Source: Acidiferrimicrobium sp. IK
GTDB taxonomy: Bacteria; Actinomycetota; Acidimicrobiia; Acidimicrobiales; Palsa-688
Reading direction: 5' to 3'
Assembly: GCF_025499425.1 (NCBI RefSeq)
Contig: NZ_JAIMCB010000001.1
Location: 124,001 to 188,000, forward strand
DNA length: 64,000 nt
Below are positions 27,028 to 34,815 of this stretch, piece by piece. The position numbers and the translations under genes were made by a program. Position 1 is the first letter of the stretch. Each line of letters starts with the position of its first letter. The notes below the pieces were generated by a model. The model saw nothing but the letters and a program-made list of their open reading frames with translations, was not told the DNA's origin and searched no databases.

Positions 27028-30000
27028 CGGGACGGCGCCGGTCGGGGTGCAGGCCCAACCGGTCGAGGTGGAGCCGCTGGTCGAAATCGCCGAGCAGCTC
27101 CGCGTGATGGGTCGAAAGCAGCAGCGTGCGCCCCTGCGTGGCCGCCACCACATCGGCCATCACCAGCGCTTCGGCCGCCGCGTCGAGGTGAGCGGTGGGC
27201 TCGTCGAGGACCAGGACCTGAGGGTCGGCGAGCAGAGCTCGGGCCACCAGGAGCCGCTGGCGCTGCCCGCCCGAGAGGTTGCAGCCGTCGGCGCCGGCCT
27301 GGGTGGACCACGACTCGGGTAGCGCCCGGATCCAACCGCCGAGCCCGACCCGCTCGGCTACCGCGTCTAGGTCCCCGTCGGTAGCCGCGGGGGCCACCAG
27401 GCGGAGGTTGTCGCGAAGGGTCGTGGCGAAGACGTGGTCGCCTTGAAGGGAGCCGGCGACGAGCGGCGGCACGTCGCTCGCCCGCAGGTCGGCGAGTGCC
27501 ACCTCCCGGCCGTCGCCGCTGATGGTGAGTTCGCCTTCGGTGAGGGGCAGCAGCCGCAGGACCGCGGTGAGGGCGCTGCTCTTGCCCGACCCGCTCGGTC
27601 CGAGCAGCGCGACGCGCTGACCGGTGCGGATCTGCATGGACGCGCCGGCCAGGACCGGCGGGGCGCCGGGGGCGGGGGCGAGGGTGGCGTCGCGTAGGGC
27701 CAGCCCGCTCACAACTGCCGGCGGGGTCGCCCCGACGGCGGGGTCGGGGACCGGGACGTCCGCGGAGATCACCTCGTTGACCCGGCCCAGCGCAGCCCGG
27801 CACCGTCCCAGCGCCGCGAAGGCAGCCGGGAGGGTGCTGACGCTGTCGAACGCGACCAGCGCGGAGGCGCCGAGCACCCCGAGCAGCATCGGCGTCGCCC
27901 CGGCCGCGCCGGCGGCCACGAGGGCGGGGACCGTCACCGCGGCCAGCATGCCGGCCGCCGCGGCCCCGATCGCGCCGGCCCGGCCGGCGGGGCGGGTGGC
28001 GGCGCGTGCCAGGTCCTCGGAGTGGCGGATCTGGGCCAGGCGCCGGCGGGTCCCGTCGTAGACGGTCAGCTCCTCCAGCCCGTCGAGCAGCCCGTTCACC
28101 AGCGCCTCCCTCCGGCCGCCGGCGACCGCGGCGGGTTCGGCCGCGGCGCCGGCCCGGCGGGTGGCGCCGGGCACGACGACCGCCGCGAGCCCGACCCCGG
28201 CGGCCAGGATGAAACCGGACAGCGGATCGATGAGCGCGGCCAGGGCGATAGCGGCCAGCGCGCTGGCCGCGGCCCCGGCGAGGGGGACGACGGCCCGGAT
28301 GAGCGCCTCTTGGGCTGCGTCGACGTCGCTGGTGAACCGTCGGAGCAGGTCGCCGCGCCGGTACCGGCCCAACCCCGAAGGGGCTAGCGGCTCCAACGCC
28401 GCGAACACTTGGGCCCTGACCCGGGCCAGGAGGCGCAGAGCCCCGTCGTGGGCGGTGAGCCGCTCGCCGTAGCGGAGCACCGCTTTCGACAGGGCGAAGG
28501 TGCGCACCCCGACCACCGCGACGGCGAGCGCCTGCACGTTGGGGTGCTGTGCGGCCCGGCAGATCAACCACACCGACGTCGCGGTCAGGGCCAGGCCGCT
28601 GATGCCGGCCAGGGCACCGAGCGCGCAGGCGATGACCAGGGCCCGCAGGGCGCCGGGCGCTTCCCTAGTCGCCGCCCACAGGCGCAGCGCCTGCGCCGGC
28701 CGGCGGGTGTCGTGGCGATGGAAGCTGGTGTGCACCATGGCCTCCGCGGCGGGCGCCGGCCGCCGGACGCGACAGGTCGCCGGGGCCTGCGGGCGCTCGT
28801 CGAGCTCGGCCCGGCCGCCGCCGACGTGCACGACGCGGGTCGCGGCGGCGAGAAGCAGCGGGTCGTGGGTGGCGACGATCACCGAGGCGATCCGGGCCAT
28901 CCCGTCGACGATGGCGTGGACGACGTCGCGGGTGACGGGATCGAGGTCCTCGCTCGGCTCGTCGAGCAAGACCAGCGGCAGGGCGCCGGAGCGGGCAACC
29001 CGCCGGCACCGGGCCAGGGCCCGGGCTAGCACGACCCGCCGGCGCTGGCCGGCGGAGATGGCGGTGCCGTCCTCGCCGAGCACGGTGGCCGGGCCGGGAG
29101 CGGCGCACTCGGCCAGGATGTCCGCCAGGTCGGTGGCGGTCAGGTCGGGGTCGCCGAGACGGACCTCGTCGGCGACGGTGTCTTGAGTGGGGCGGGGCCG
29201 CTGCGGCACCCACGCCAGGCTGGCGTACCAAGACGGCGTCGGGCGAAGCGGGCCGCCGGCGGTGCTGATCGTGCCGGCGCTCGGCGCGATCTGGCCGAGC
29301 AGCAGCGCCAGGAGCGTCGACTTGCCGGCGCCGCTCGGTCCCGACAACACGGTCAGTCCCGGGGCACCGAGCTGGAGGTCGATGTGGTCGAGGACGGGCA
29401 CCACCCGACCGGGATAGGAGTAGCTCACCCGCTCGAAGCGGACGGCGCCGCCCGGCACCTCCAGTGCCTGGCCGCCGGCGGACGCCTCCGGGTGCCTCGC
29501 GGGCCGCGGGTCGGGGGTCGGACGGTCAGCGGGAACGCCTCGTTGGGCGTCCTCGATGATCGTGAGCGCAGAGGAGATCACCACCCGGGCGTCCTCGGTG
29601 GCGTGGTGCTGGGCGCCGACGGCCCGCAGGGGGGAGAACACCTCGGGGGCGAGCAGCAGCACGACCAGCGCCGACTGCAGCGACAGGCTGCCGTGGTCCA
29701 GGCGCAACCCCACCGCTACTGCGACCAGCGCCACCGACAGCGTGGCCAGCAGGTCCAGCACCAAGCCGGAGAGGAAGGCCACCCTCAGCGTGGACAGGGT
29801 CTCGCGCCGGTAGCGGTCGGCCCCGTCCTCCACCGCCCGGATCTGCGCCCGGGACCGGCCGTAGACCTTGAGGGTGGTCAGGCCCTCCACCAGGTCCAGG
29901 AACTGCCCTGAGAGCTTCGCCAGCGTCCGCCACTGGCGGTCCATGTGGCGTTTGGTGGTCATGCCGATCAAGGCCAGGAACACCGGGACCAGCGGGAGGG

Positions 30001-30532
30001 TCACGCAGAGGATGAGCAGCGACGGCCAGTCGTAGGCGCCGATGGCCGCCAGCGCGACCGGCGGCACGACACCCGCTGCGATCAGCGCCGGGAGGGCCCT
30101 GGTGGCGTACCCGTCCAGACCCTCGATCCCGGTGCCGGCGATGCTCACGACCCGCCCCCGGTCGGTGCCGCCCAGCCACCGGGCGCCGAGGCGGACCACG
30201 CCGTCGAGCAGCTTGGCCCGGAGCGCGGCGCGCAGCTTCGCCGACAGGTGCTGGGCGACCAGCTCGGTGGCGCCCGCCGAGAGGGCCTTGACGCCCATGG
30301 CCGCGGCCAGGCCGGCCAGCCAGGCGGCTTCCTGGCCGACGAGGTGGTGGTGGATGAAAACCCCGGTCACGATCTGGGCCAGGCAGATCGCCTGGGCGAC
30401 GATGGCGGCCGCGCCGAGCGCCGCAGCGGCGGCCAGTCCGGCCAGCGACGCCCGCAGCGAGGGGACAGCCCGAAGCAGGCGAGGATCGATCGGGGCTCGG
30501 TTGGAGGCCGCGCTCCCTCCCGGTTCAGTCAC
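26999..30532 (-). CDS. cydDC: CydDC: fused ABC exporter for cytochrome bd assembly
   Basis: A 1177-residue fusion of CydD and CydC, each with a six-helix membrane domain and an ATPase domain. The first ATPase has GPSGAGKST, a degenerate signature ISAGQRRRVVLARAL and DEPSEDLD; the second has GPSGSGKSS, LSGGQRQRLLVARAL and DEPTAHLD. The transporter exports glutathione/cysteine in E. coli or, as shown more recently, acts in haem loading of cytochrome bd; the actinobacterial substrate (mycothiol or haem) is unknown. The GTG at 30532 overlaps the cydB stop by eight bases; the open frame continues upstream only through the cydB repeat region. It ends in a 29-bp repeat. Fused CydDC is typical of actinobacteria. 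Confidence 0.92.
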   Translation of the reverse strand: MTEPGGSAASNRAPIDPRLLRAVPSLRASLAGLAAAAALGAAAIVAQAICLAQIVTGVFIHHHLVGQEAAWLAGLAAAMGVKALSAGATELVAQHLSAKLRAALRAKLLDGVVRLGARWLGGTDRGRVVSIAGTGIEGLDGYATRALPALIAAGVVPPVALAAIGAYDWPSLLILCVTLPLVPVFLALIGMTTKRHMDRQWRTLAKLSGQFLDLVEGLTTLKVYGRSRAQIRAVEDGADRYRRETLSTLRVAFLSGLVLDLLATLSVALVAVAVGLRLDHGSLSLQSALVVLLLAPEVFSPLRAVGAQHHATEDARVVISSALTIIEDAQRGVPADRPTPDPRPARHPEASAGGQALEVPGGAVRFERVSYSYPGRVVPVLDHIDLQLGAPGLTVLSGPSGAGKSTLLALLLGQIAPSAGTISTAGGPLRPTPSWYASLAWVPQRPRPTQDTVADEVRLGDPDLTATDLADILAECAAPGPATVLGEDGTAISAGQRRRVVLARALARCRRVARSGALPLVLLDEPSEDLDPVTRDVVHAIVDGMARIASVIVATHDPLLLAAATRVVHVGGGRAELDERPQAPATCRVRRPAPAAEAMVHTSFHRHDTRRPAQALRLWAATREAPGALRALVIACALGALAGISGLALTATSVWLICRAAQHPNVQALAVAVVGVRTFALSKAVLRYGERLTAHDGALRLLARVRAQVFAALEPLAPSGLGRYRRGDLLRRFTSDVDAAQEALIRAVVPLAGAAASALAAIALAALIDPLSGFILAAGVGLAAVVVPGATRRAGAAAEPAAVAGGRREALVNGLLDGLEELTVYDGTRRRLAQIRHSEDLARAATRPAGRAGAIGAAAAGMLAAVTVPALVAAGAAGATPMLLGVLGASALVAFDSVSTLPAAFAALGRCRAALGRVNEVISADVPVPDPAVGATPPAVVSGLALRDATLAPAPGAPPVLAGASMQIRTGQRVALLGPSGSGKSSALTAVLRLLPLTEGELTISGDGREVALADLRASDVPPLVAGSLQGDHVFATTLRDNLRLVAPAATDGDLDAVAERVGLGGWIRALPESWSTQAGADGCNLSGGQRQRLLVARALLADPQVLVLDEPTAHLDAAAEALVMADVVAATQGRTLLLSTHHAELLGDFDQRLHLDRLGLHPDRRRPAPTPAAALR

Positions 30533-31754
30533 CTTGGCTGGCGGTGTCGGGGTCGGGGGCTGGCTGGCCGCTGGCGCCTTCCGGGCTGCCGGCATCTTCC
30601 GGGCTGCCGGCGCCTTCCGGGCTGCCGGCATCTTCTGGCTGGCCGACATCTTCTGGCTGGTGGGAACCTTGCCGCCCGGCCGCGCCTTGCGGGCTGCCGG
30701 CGCCGGTCGGGCGGTAAGCGGCCGCCGCGCTGACCGTCGGGCGCAGCTTCGAGGGCAGAGCCACCGTGGCGTCGGTGACCCGGGCCCGGAACACCCAGTA
30801 CGTCCACGCCTGGTAGGCCAGCACCACCGGAGTGAAGATCAGCGCCACCACGGTCATGACCACCAGCGTGTAGTGGCTGGAGCTGGCGTTGTGCACGGTG
30901 AGCGACCACGCCGAGTTGTTGCGGGCCGGGATCACGTCGGGCCACAAAGACGCAAAGACGAAGACGGGCAGACCGAGCGCGGCCACCGCGCTGGCCGCGA
31001 ACGCCCATCCCTCCATCCGCCGCTGGTTGGCGACCACCGACGCCAGCACCGCTACCGCCAGAACGAGGGCGACCGCGACGCTGACCGCGGTCGAGCGGGT
31101 CGAGGAGCTCCAGGCCAGGAACACCACCGCCACCGCGACCAGAGGAGCGGCGAGCCTGGTGGCCAGCTTGTGCCCACGGTCCCGGACCGGGCCCTCGGTG
31201 CGAAGCGCCAGGAACACCGCTCCGTGGTAGGCGAAGAAGAGCAGCGTGACGACCCCGCCGAGGAGCCCGAAGGGTGTCACCAGGTCCCAGAAGCTCCCGT
31301 TGACGACGTGCCCGGCGGTCATGTGCAGCCCCCGGATCAAGTCGGCGAAGGCAACGCCGAACAGCAGCGCCGGAAGGACGCTGCCGACGATCACGCCCCG
31401 GTCGCACCACGCCCGGCCGGCCGCGGTGTGGACCTTGCCCCGGTACTCGATGCCGATGCCGCGCACGATCAGACCGGCCAGCACGACGGCGAAGGGGATG
31501 TACAGCCCGGAGAACATGCTGGCGTACCACTCGGGGAACGCCGCGAACGTCGCCCCGCCGGCGGTCAGCAACCACACCTCGTTGCCGTCCCACACCGGGC
31601 CGATCGCCCGCAGAGCGACCCGCCGCTCGCCGTCGGTGCGACCGACGATCGGGAGCAGCATCCCGACGCCGAAGTCGAAGCCATCGAGAAGGAAGAAGCC
31701 CGCCCACAACACGGCGAGCACACCGAACCAGAATCCAGGAAGCACAGCAGTCAC
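30525..31754 (-). CDS. cydB: Cytochrome bd ubiquinol/menaquinol oxidase subunit II
   Basis: A 409-residue polytopic protein; the first 340 residues are CydB (FWFGVLAVLWAGFFLLDGFDFGVGMLLP, GPVWDGNEVWLLTAGGATFAAFPEWYA). With CydA it forms the high-affinity oxygen reductase of the cytoplasmic membrane. Unusual is a C-terminal tail of about 60 residues rich in Gly, Pro, Ser and Glu, built from repeats of G-S-P-E-(G/D)-A encoded by an 18-bp tandem repeat; this looks disordered. The GTG at 31754 is 48 bases after cydA. cydDC overlaps its stop. Expression is likely driven from the cydA promoter with its DosR-like box. Confidence 0.94.
   Translation of the reverse strand: MTAVLPGFWFGVLAVLWAGFFLLDGFDFGVGMLLPIVGRTDGERRVALRAIGPVWDGNEVWLLTAGGATFAAFPEWYASMFSGLYIPFAVVLAGLIVRGIGIEYRGKVHTAAGRAWCDRGVIVGSVLPALLFGVAFADLIRGLHMTAGHVVNGSFWDLVTPFGLLGGVVTLLFFAYHGAVFLALRTEGPVRDRGHKLATRLAAPLVAVAVVFLAWSSSTRSTAVSVAVALVLAVAVLASVVANQRRMEGWAFAASAVAALGLPVFVFASLWPDVIPARNNSAWSLTVHNASSSHYTLVVMTVVALIFTPVVLAYQAWTYWVFRARVTDATVALPSKLRPTVSAAAAYRPTGAGSPQGAAGRQGSHQPEDVGQPEDAGSPEGAGSPEDAGSPEGASGQPAPDPDTASQGD
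30573..30662 (-). repeat. Five 18-bp tandem repeats in the cydB 3' end
   Basis: Units related to GGCGCCTTCCGGGCTGCC start at 30573, 30591, 30609, 30627 and 30645. They encode a six-residue repeat such as GSPEGA/GSPEDA in the CydB tail. Unit length keeps the reading frame on expansion or contraction. Confidence 0.85.
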
Positions 31755-31802
31755 GCTTTCTCTGCGAAGGTCGTCAAGGGGGGTTCGCTCGACACGGGCG
31801 GT

Positions 31803-33227
31803 TCAGTCGGCCAGTGACAAGACGCCGTCGGATGACAGGGGGGCGCCGGGCGGCAGGAGGGTCTCCACGTCGGTGTCAGGCCCCTGTCGGGCGGCCTTGG
31901 CGAAGAGCCGGGCGGCGATGACACCGAGCACCCCGTAGAGGACCACGAACCCGACCAGGCTGAAAGCGACGACGGTGTTGGACACGTTGGGGCTGACGCC
32001 ATCCGCGGTCTTAAGCACCCCGAAGACCAGCCACGGCTGGCGGGCGGTCTCGGTGAAGAGCCACCCGGCGGTGTTGGCCAGCAGCGGCAGGCTGATCGCC
32101 CACACCGCGGCCCGCAGGAGGCGGGGGCTCGCCAGCAGCCGGCCGCGGCGCCATTGCACGGCGAGGCCCGCGGCGACCAGCCCGGCCAGGGCCCCGAACC
32201 CGATCATCAAGCGGAAGCACCAGTACGCCAGCCCGACCACGGGCACGTAGTTGCCGTTGCCGTACTTGGCCTGCTCCTCGGCCTGGATCTGGTTGATGCC
32301 CTGCACCGTCCCGCTCGGGCGGTTGGTGGCCAGGATCGACAGCCCGTCAGGAACGGTCAGGTCGATCTTGTTGCGACCCTTCGACACGTCGCCGTAGGCG
32401 AACAGCGAGAACGGCGCGCTCGACTTGGTGTTCCAAAGGGCCTCGGCGGCGGCCATCTTCATCGGCTGCTGCTTGGTCATGATCTGCCCTTGCACGTGGC
32501 CGGCGAGCGACACGCCGACGGCGGCGACGATCGCGATCGGCACGGCCAGATGCAAAACCCTGGTGTGCACGACGTCCGCGGCGGTGCCGTCGCGGCGCAG
32601 GTGCCACGCGGACACGCCGATGAGCAGCACCGCACCGGTGAGGATCGCGGCCAGCAGCGTGTGGGGGAAGGTGACGAGTTGCGTCGAGTTCGTCAGCACC
32701 TTCCAGATGCTGGTGAGCTCCGCCCGGTGCGTCACCGGGTTGATCCGGTAACCGACGGGATGCTGCATGAACGAGTTGGCGGCCAGGATGAAGTAGGCGC
32801 TGATGGCGGATCCGATCGCCGCGCACCAGATGGCCAGCAGGTGAAGCTTCGGTCCGAGCAGGTCCCGCCCGAAAATCCAAAGCCCGAGGAACGTCGACTC
32901 CAAGAAGAACGCGATCAGCGCCTCCATGGCCAGCGGGGCCCCGAAGATGTCACCGACGAAGCGGGAGTACGCCGACCAGTTCATCCCGAACTGGAACTCC
33001 TGCACGATGCCGGTCACCACGCCGATGGCGAAAGAGATGAGCAGCAGCTTGCCCCAGAAGCGGGCCGCCCGGTCCCATTCGTGCCCGCTGGCAGTGCCCC
33101 GCCTCCGGTAGGCCAGGGTCTGCATGGTGGCGACCAGCAACCCGAGACCGATCGAGACCGGGACGATGATGAAGTGATAGATGGTGGTCGAGGCGAACTG
33201 CCACCTCGCCAGGGAGTCGGGGCTCAT
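31803..33227 (-). CDS. cydA: Cytochrome bd oxidase subunit I
   Basis: A 474-residue quinol oxidase subunit carrying haems b558, b595 and d. Recognisable are RWQFASTTIYHFIIVPVSIG with His18 as the conserved haem ligand, FQFGMNWSAYSRFVGDIFGAPLAMEAL, and the C-terminal GWLFTETARQPWLVFG. The last motif is normally GRQPW; here Ala replaces Gly, a small departure. The quinol loop is short, as in actinobacterial enzymes. AGGAGGG is placed well before the ATG at 33227. First gene of cydA-cydB-cydDC. A DosR-like dyad lies 128 bases upstream in the region shared with a stress-protein gene, fitting a low-oxygen role. Confidence 0.95.
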   Translation of the reverse strand: MSPDSLARWQFASTTIYHFIIVPVSIGLGLLVATMQTLAYRRRGTASGHEWDRAARFWGKLLLISFAIGVVTGIVQEFQFGMNWSAYSRFVGDIFGAPLAMEALIAFFLESTFLGLWIFGRDLLGPKLHLLAIWCAAIGSAISAYFILAANSFMQHPVGYRINPVTHRAELTSIWKVLTNSTQLVTFPHTLLAAILTGAVLLIGVSAWHLRRDGTAADVVHTRVLHLAVPIAIVAAVGVSLAGHVQGQIMTKQQPMKMAAAEALWNTKSSAPFSLFAYGDVSKGRNKIDLTVPDGLSILATNRPSGTVQGINQIQAEEQAKYGNGNYVPVVGLAYWCFRLMIGFGALAGLVAAGLAVQWRRGRLLASPRLLRAAVWAISLPLLANTAGWLFTETARQPWLVFGVLKTADGVSPNVSNTVVAFSLVGFVVLYGVLGVIAARLFAKAARQGPDTDVETLLPPGAPLSSDGVLSLAD

Positions 33228-33354
33228 CGGCGGTGGCCCTCCTGCGTGGAACCGACGGTTTGGGGGGATGGCGGTCTCTCGGTCCAAATTCGCACGGGTC
33301 GATCCTCCCTGCTCGTCCCCTTTCCGATCCGGAGGCATCCGTCCCGACTGTCCG

Positions 33355-33370
33355 GGGTCGAACGGCCCTA
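33355..33370. promoter_or_regulatory. DosR-like box 9
   Basis: GGGTCGAACGGCCCTA in the 239-base divergent region between cydA (128 bases) and a universal stress protein gene (97 bases). Confidence 0.55.
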
Positions 33371-33466
33371 CTGCCCCGCCCCTTCCCCGGTCAGACTCCA
33401 CAGCTATCTGCGGCTGTGTCCGCAACGCCACCGACGAGTGACGCGGGGCACTGGAAGGAGCATCAC

Positions 33467-33919
33467 ATGGCAGAGGAGGGTCCCTTCATCACCGTCGGAG
33501 TCGACGGATCGGCGGCGTCGGACGAGGCTCTGCGCTGGGCGGTCCGCCAGGCGGAGCTGACCGGAGCGCGGGTCAAGGCGGTCGTGGCCTGGCAGGTGCC
33601 CGCCTCGGTCTACGGGCCGGTGCCGGTCCTGGGCGGCTACGACTACCCGGGCAACGCCAAGCGGGTGCTCGACGCCGCGCTCGATCGGGTGGTCGGGGAG
33701 ACGGCTAGGGTCGAGGTCGTGCCGGTCGTTGTCGAGGGCCCGCCAGGCAAGGAGCTGCTCCTGGCCGCCGAGGGCGGCGACTTGCTTGTGGTCGGCAGCC
33801 GGGGCCACGGAGCGTTCGCGGGGATGCTGCTCGGATCCGTCAGCGAGCAGTGCGTGAGCCACGCCCACTGCCCGGTCGTCGTCGTCCACCACAGCCAACC
33901 CGGTCGGCGCGCGGGGTGA
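33467..33919 (+). CDS. Universal stress protein, single domain
   Basis: A 150-residue single-domain USP: FITVGVDGSAASDEALRWAVRQAELTGA at the N-terminus and LLVVGSRGHGAFAGMLLGSVSEQCV with the full GxxGxxxxxxxxxGS(V)S ATP-binding loop at the C-terminus, ending HCPVVVVHH. Of the five USP genes here this is one of two single-domain ones and the most canonical for ATP binding. A GGAAGGAG ribosome site is seven bases before the ATG at 33467. The stop overlaps the GTG start of a small STAS-like gene. Promoter shared back-to-back with the cytochrome bd operon. Confidence 0.95.
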   Translation: MAEEGPFITVGVDGSAASDEALRWAVRQAELTGARVKAVVAWQVPASVYGPVPVLGGYDYPGNAKRVLDAALDRVVGETARVEVVPVVVEGPPGKELLLAAEGGDLLVVGSRGHGAFAGMLLGSVSEQCVSHAHCPVVVVHHSQPGRRAG

Positions 33920-34302
33920 TACTGCCACCGGTCGACCCCCAACTGGTATGCCTGGTGGGTCGGTCAGGTTGGGATTCGCTGCAGCGCTTCTGGGGCGGCC
34001 ACTACCGGGCCATCCCCCCGACGATCCTGGACGTGACAGAGATGCGCGACCTGGGGCGGGCCAACTCCCGGTCGTTGGCGGCCGCAGTGGCGTTGGTCGA
34101 GCGCCGCCCGGTGAAGGTGGTGGTCGTGGCCGTGCGCCCCGCGGCCGTGGAAGCCCTGCTCGCCTCCGCCGGCGGCCCGGGAGTTCCGGTGGTCAGGTCG
34201 GTCGCCAAGGCGAGGGAACTGCTGTCGAGTCCGTCGGCGAGTGCCGTCCCGGTCAGCATGGTTGCCGGCGTCGGGGCGCTGGCGGGGGTCGGAGCGCCCT
34301 AG
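33916..34302 (+). CDS. Small protein, possibly STAS-like
   Basis: A 128-residue protein I cannot assign firmly. The segment ILDVTEMRDLGRANSRSLAAAVALVERRPVKVVVVAVRPAAVEALLASAG has the strand-loop-helix-strand-helix look of a STAS domain, with SRS near the usual phosphoserine loop. The C-terminus is Ala/Val/Gly-rich and could be membrane-associated. The GTG at 33916 overlaps the stress-protein stop (GTGA), so it is translated from the same message. Its stop overlaps the stop of the convergent lone receiver. The pairing USP + STAS-like protein suggests a regulatory role in stress; unproven. Confidence 0.6.
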   Translation: MILPPVDPQLVCLVGRSGWDSLQRFWGGHYRAIPPTILDVTEMRDLGRANSRSLAAAVALVERRPVKVVVVAVRPAAVEALLASAGGPGVPVVRSVAKARELLSSPSASAVPVSMVAGVGALAGVGAP

Positions 34303-34679
34303 GCCCCGATGGCCTGGAGCAGCTCGAGGCCACGGATGCTCTTCGGGATGACCGCCTCCGCTCCGGCCGCTCGCGCCTCGCGCTCGTCGTCGACGGTCAC
34401 GACGCCGGTGTGCAACAGCAGCCTCACGCCGGGCGCGGCCGCGGTCAACGCCCGACACAGGTCGATGCCCCGACCGTCGGGCAGTTGGTTGTCGATGACC
34501 GCCACCGTCGGGAGATGGTGACACACCGCCTTGCTGCCCTCCGCCACCGACCCGACCGCCGCCAGCACCTCCACTCCTGCGGACGCCAACAGGGCGACGA
34601 TCTGCTCGCGCAGCTGCACGTGGTCCTCGACCACGCAGGCGGTCACGGGCGGCGTCTGCCGGGCGGACGAAACGGTCAC
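34299..34679 (-). CDS. Stand-alone response-regulator receiver domain
   Basis: A 126-residue receiver with no output domain: CVVEDHVQLREQIVALLASAG, phosphorylatable Asp63 in VAVIDNQLPDGRGIDLC, Thr/Ser switch in LLLHTGVV and Lys in VIPKSIRG. Single receivers usually act as phosphate sinks, relays or protein-interaction switches. It is divergent from the PAS/GAF kinase at 34816 with a DosR-like box between them, so that kinase is the obvious partner. The GTG at 34679 is tentative because its GGAGG is too close; GTG 34646 would shorten the N-terminus by 11 residues. Confidence 0.82.
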   Translation of the reverse strand: MTVSSARQTPPVTACVVEDHVQLREQIVALLASAGVEVLAAVGSVAEGSKAVCHHLPTVAVIDNQLPDGRGIDLCRALTAAAPGVRLLLHTGVVTVDDEREARAAGAEAVIPKSIRGLELLQAIGA

Positions 34680-34713
34680 GCCTCCATTTTCGCCGGGCCC
34701 CTGGCGGCGCGCG

Positions 34714-34730
34714 TAGGGGCAAACGTCCCC
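34714..34730. promoter_or_regulatory. DosR-like box 10
   Basis: TAGGGGCAAACGTCCCC between the lone receiver (35 bases) and the PAS/GAF kinase (86 bases). Confidence 0.5.
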
Positions 34731-34815
34731 TCCTGCAAGACCTGAGCACCCGCGTCGGGCATGATGTGTTGTGTCAGGCATTCTCCGTGATGTTTCCGAA
34801 CGGGGACCGGGTCGC

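Noticed and set aside
30533-30649. N-terminal extension of CydDC to 30649
   Set aside because: It would be translated from the cydB repeat region in another frame and is Pro/Ala/Lys low complexity; GTG 30532 gives a normal CydD start.
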